Source: Heterobilharzia americana
Lineage: Eukaryota; Platyhelminthes; Trematoda; Strigeidida; Schistosomatidae
NCBI GenBank assembly: GCA_944470555.2
Contig: OX104127.1
Location: 29,279,661-29,343,660 of the forward strand
Direction: 5' to 3'
DNA length: 64,000 nucleotides
Part shown: piece by piece, positions 60,779-64,000 of the stretch
How the letters are laid out: each line of letters starts with the position of its first letter
Numbering within the stretch: position 1 is the stretch's first letter
Notes under the pieces: model-generated
Databases searched by the model: none
Told to the model about the DNA's origin: nothing
What the model saw: only the letters and a program-made list of their open reading frames with translations
Position numbers and translations under genes: made by a program

Positions 60779-61075
60779 ATAAATAAATAAATAAATAAAA
60801 ATTTTGTTCTCGAATTGAGAGTTTAATATGAAAGAAGCCAGTTTGCAGGCGTCATCAAACTGATAATGGTAGGAAAATCTCCAGTAGTTGAGCTGTCCCG
60901 AACGACATAGAAGGTATGGCATTAAGATTTATCATGATATCAGGCTACCGCAGGTCACGAAAAGAACAGAAAAATATCACTTCACCGTACATGCGGACCG
61001 TTTATGAGTTTCGGTTGTCTCCGCTCACCATTTCTTCTTCACAATAAAGTGATATCAAAATCGTACAATATTCGA
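60779..61075 (-). mobile_element. CR1-like 3' end with (ATTT)n tail, copy 2
   Basis: The ATTT tail (minus strand) lies at 60779-60800, seen as TAAA units on the plus strand. Upstream, minus frames include FFCSFRDLR and INLNAIPS, weakly like the C-terminal FFS.R....WN.LP block of CR1 proteins. Homologous to 59780-60065. Confidence 0.6.
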
Positions 61076-62179
61076 CGTTTGCGTTACATGTGACCTAGAT
61101 GGTTTACCTGGCGGTAAAGTTCGGTTTATCGTAAGCTAAACGTTTACTTTAACACCCGTCCACGTGTTTATAGTATCGTTGACCGATAAAAAGTCACTTC
61201 ATCAATTTCAGGCAACGGTAAGTGTTGGCATAACCATGCAATCCACGTGAATATATGGGTCCCCGCATTTCCCACTCTTAGTGTGGCCTTATTCAGCAAT
61301 ACGGATAAAAGCCATCGAAATCAGTTGTTGCTGTGCAAAGAAGCAAACACTTGGAGGACTGGTATCCAGCCGCCATGGGGTTTTACACATGGAATTGACA
61401 TTGGAGCATACAGCATTATCAAGGAGGCACACTGACTATTAATTGTCTTCTGTGAAACGGAGTCAAGTGAGGTGAAGTACTGGAGAAGTTTGTTTGCAAA
61501 GATGTCTCACTTTGAGTCACTAGGTGAGTTTATTTCTTAGATTTAGTCGTTTGTTCAAATTTTGGCCGCCATTATGACCGTCCAGAAGCCTTAGATCATT
61601 TATTATGCTGTGTTTTCGTACATGGTAGCATCGAGGATGTTTGCAACCGGGCGAGTTTGCTGTGGAACGTTTCAGAAAGTTGAAAATCACTGGGGGAAGA
61701 CCGGCTGGGGAATTCTTTCAATAATTTCTTGTATCAGGCATGAAGTAGTATATTCGGTAAGTTGACACTTTCGGTCAAAATTGTGCTCAAGGTGTTTTTT
61801 CTTTGAACTTAAGCTGAAAAGAGGAGAGAACAAGGAAAACACCAGCAGAAACCAAAAAGTGATGCACCACACGAGACCAAGTTAGGAGGAGGGAAGTTCT
61901 TATCCTCTAAGAGACAGTCGAGCTATGTGTACACTTTAATTTATGCATATAAAAATAACTCTTATGATTTTCCTTCGTAAAGTTTGTGCAGGGTTTCGGG
62001 TATACCGTGTTTATTTGTGGACGTACGGGTGAGATTGACTCTGCATCAATGTGATATTTAGTTTTCTGATGTGTACCCTTCTGACTACACAGTCTAAGCC
62101 AGTGGGATAGCAGTCAAATGCCCTGTCCAACAGTGTTTGGGCCCATCTGGGCAAAAGCACTTGCGATTGGTGATAGCCT
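61076..62179. other. Intergenic, likely old repeat sequence
   Basis: No motif recognised. 61900-62179 could be the 3' UTR of the relic at 62180-62588. Confidence 0.3.
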
Positions 62180-62588
62180 TACTTTATCCATTTAGACGTC
62201 CGAGTATGTTTTCATCAGTCCAGAACGTATATATAGTGACCAAGCGAGTGATAGACTGATCGCCTGTGAGGAGCTTATTGAGTGAGGAACGAGAGACAGA
62301 TGGCAAACCTGCAGCACGTATCTCCTCATGAAATCTATTCCAGATGTGGGAGAGCTTATCGAGGAAGAAAAACCCTTGCACATTAGTCTCACAACACTCA
62401 GTTTTAGCTAATAGTTTTGCATTACGTATATTTTAAGTAGGTGTTACAACTATCTTAATCCCTGGACCGCATGAGTGCATTTGCTTACAAATTAGTTTAT
62501 AAGATTCATTCTAAGTCGCCTCTTCCAGAGAGGTTCTAGTTCTAGCATGTTGGATCTGGGGACGTGGCCAAGGTTGCGGTCAGCGGCG
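62180..62588 (-). pseudogene. Non-LTR retrotransposon C-terminus (second CR1-like family)
   Basis: Minus strand: NMLELEPLWKRRLRMNLI, the L..L.PL..RR.R.DL block, then after a few stops CKGFFFLDKLSHIWNRFHEE and IRAAGLPSVSRSSLNKLLTG, the closing FF..R....WN.LP..I..A.S...F+..L block of CR1/Jockey-type proteins. The last part is open for about 65 codons to a stop at 62186-62184. The sequence stops exactly where the tail of the next element begins (about 62590). Confidence 0.65.
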
Positions 62589-62591
62589 TTA

Positions 62592-62611
62592 ATAATAATA
62601 ATAATAATATA
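62592..62611 (+). repeat. (AAT)n tract, 3' tail of CR1-like element
   Basis: Six to seven TAA/AAT units at the boundary between two non-LTR relics. On the element's strand it is an ATT tail at the 3' end. Confidence 0.8.
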
Positions 62612-63218
62612 TTTCATGCAACAAAGGTTACATGAATACAAACCAGTTTACAGGTTTGATCACTTTGGTAATGAGAGACGACTATTATGTACAGTGTTAT
62701 GCTATACATTAGATGCTGTGATTTATGGCATATAGGAGGCATGTTGAAGCAGGCTCAGTTCGAATTTGAAGATTATCCGGTCGTCGTTGTAACCCTCCGA
62801 GCTTCTGTCATCTATTTGAAAGCTTCTTATGACATATGGGCATTATTCTGGAACTGGACGGATGCTGGCCTTGTGGAGTAGGACCCTTTATCCAGCACTA
62901 TAGAAGTTACAAACGATGTATGCCAGAAGTTTGCGTGACTTACCTCCGCTATACGCTGCCTGCTCAGAAAAATTCAAGTCACAGGAATATCTGAGCCGTA
63001 GGTCCGAGAGGGAACCAAGTTTTGGTAGTTGTTGTCCAGATACTTCAAGTATCAAGTCAAGGTTACAGTTACCAATGCAGGCCCATCCTCATTTGTTACT
63101 GTTGAACTGTGGAACGGTATCAGCAGACCAGGAAATAAGCTTTTCTAGTTCGTGTTAAATGGCATTCATAGTGTCGCCTAGATCATGGCTACGACAAGGG
63201 TAAACGACTTTTAGGTCG

Positions 63219-63929
63219 TCAGCATATAGAAAAGTATATGGCAAAGGAGTTGCAAATACCGTAGATAATAAACAAAAGAGGCCTCAGAAGGCTACCCTGC
63301 ACAACTCCACTTGTGATATATCTTGGTGTACGCAGAACTAAAATGATGTTTTTTATTTGGGTGCGATCACTAAGAGATGACTTTGGCCAGCTTAGCAAAG
63401 GGCTGCTTATATCTAACGCGTCTAACTTATCGAATAATACTTTATGTGAAACCATGTCAAATGCCTCCGGTATATCGAAGTACAGTACAAGGACTATTTT
63501 GCGTGCCTCACGACTACTAGTCATGAGGCTGAAGAAGTCAAAATGACATGTAATGCATGATCTGTTTTTCATAGAGGCGTGCTGAGACCTTGTTGTAAAA
63601 TCTTCTGCAAGTAGGTGTTTAGACATACCGCCTTCCACAACTTTATCCATCATTCGCGATGGAACTGGGGTTACACTGATGGGTCTGTAGTTGCTGACGC
63701 TAGCCCTGTCGACAGATTTGTAGTGTGGAATTACAAAGCCAGTCTTCCACTCAGTTGGATACGTATTAGTTTCCATTGAAAGAGCGAACAACCTAAGCAG
63801 AATCAGGGGACGGTCGTGTCCACTATTCCTTAGGGCCACTGAATCGAAGCCGCCCATTCCCATTCCTTTTGTAGGTCGTAGGCTTCTGATAGCTTCAGCT
63901 ATATTTCTGCAAGTAAATTTTTTAGCCAC
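63219..63929 (-). pseudogene. CR1-like reverse transcriptase, 236-codon open frame
   Basis: IAEAIRSLRPTKGMGMGGFD (finger: K..KA.G.DGI, with G for P), TYPTEWKTGFVIPHYKSVDR (P..WK...V.P.+K), NYRPISVTPVPSRMMDKV, MKNRSCITCHFDFFSL, LYFDIPEAFDMVSHKVLFDK (palm; LD.SKAFD.V.H, with E for K), and SGVVQGSLLRPLLFIIYG (QGSVLGPLLF; G to R). The frame then changes, and FLYADDLKVVYP occurs at about 63237-63202 in another frame, so the ADD motif itself is intact. This is the best-kept RT stretch of the CR1 type here, but frameshifts follow. The open frame is partial: the protein would continue 5' of the window. Confidence 0.8.
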
Positions 63930-64000
63930 AAAACGGCCCCTGTGGAGTGGTATGCTACTGATGGGAGTTCGCGTCTCACAACTGAAATTCCCAAACCAGT

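Larger units (their letters stand above)
62589..64000 (-). mobile_element. CR1-like non-LTR retrotransposon, runs off window edge
   Basis: Reverse-oriented: RT at 63929-63219, C-terminal blocks at 63200-62700 in broken frames (LSWSADTVPQFN-like, SLSDLRLRYSCDLNFSEQ, YSGGKSRKLLAYIVCNF), 3' UTR and an ATT-repeat tail at 62592-62611. The 5' part lies beyond base 64000. The tail shares caaaccagtttacaggtttg with the two 3'-end pieces at 59.8 and 60.8 kb. Confidence 0.8.

Noticed and set aside
1..64000. CRISPR arrays, operons, ribosome-binding sites, spliced-leader RNA
   Set aside because: The sequence is eukaryotic; no regularly spaced repeats of CRISPR type and no schistosome spliced-leader exon sequence were seen.

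Overview
This is AT-rich, gene-poor eukaryotic DNA from a flatworm, most probably a schistosome blood fluke. The reasons are the density and type of its repeats: SR2-like and a second group of RTE-clade non-LTR retrotransposons, CR1-like non-LTR elements, Penelope-like elements with GIY-YIG domains, a Gypsy fragment, and tRNA-derived SINEs carrying hammerhead ribozyme motifs (the Sm-alpha type known from schistosomes). Everything was read by eye; repeat edges are approximate and family names rest on recalled similarity.

Only two host genes can be named, both on the minus strand. A complete two-exon ARPC5 gene (Arp2/3 complex p16 subunit, 151 aa) spans 44363-46842; its 2.0-kb intron holds a retrotransposon fragment and a SINE. 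One 83-codon coding exon at 30244-30492 carries the glycine-rich loop of a MARK/PAR-1 type protein kinase; no later kinase exon was seen in the 30 kb downstream. A 54-codon candidate terminal exon at 49760-49924 (+) has a good splice acceptor but no recognised family.

Layout: 1-9 kb, AT-rich with two decayed SINEs near 2.3-2.6 kb. 9-16 kb, a cluster of SINEs arranged as inverted dimers, one with a full hammerhead core (14505-14552), plus an RT relic. 17-28 kb, Penelope remnants, a degenerate SR2-like RTE (19.1-22.2 kb) and inverted-repeat elements. 28-36 kb, the kinase exon, SINEs, an RTE 3' fragment and a 159-bp near-palindrome. 36-44 kb, a long RTE copy (family A) and an internally deleted SR2-like copy. 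44-47 kb, ARPC5. 48-54 kb, RTE fragments and a nested insertion of family B RTE into family A RTE with an 11-bp target-site duplication. 54-64 kb, visibly less AT-rich, stacked relics of CR1-like elements, all minus strand, with a plus-strand Gypsy RT/RNase H relic. No CRISPR array, rRNA gene, canonical tRNA gene or spliced-leader RNA gene was seen.

The most distinctive signals are the recurring SINE(-)/spacer/SINE(+) composite unit with hammerhead ribozymes in its arms, and the nested RTE insertion.
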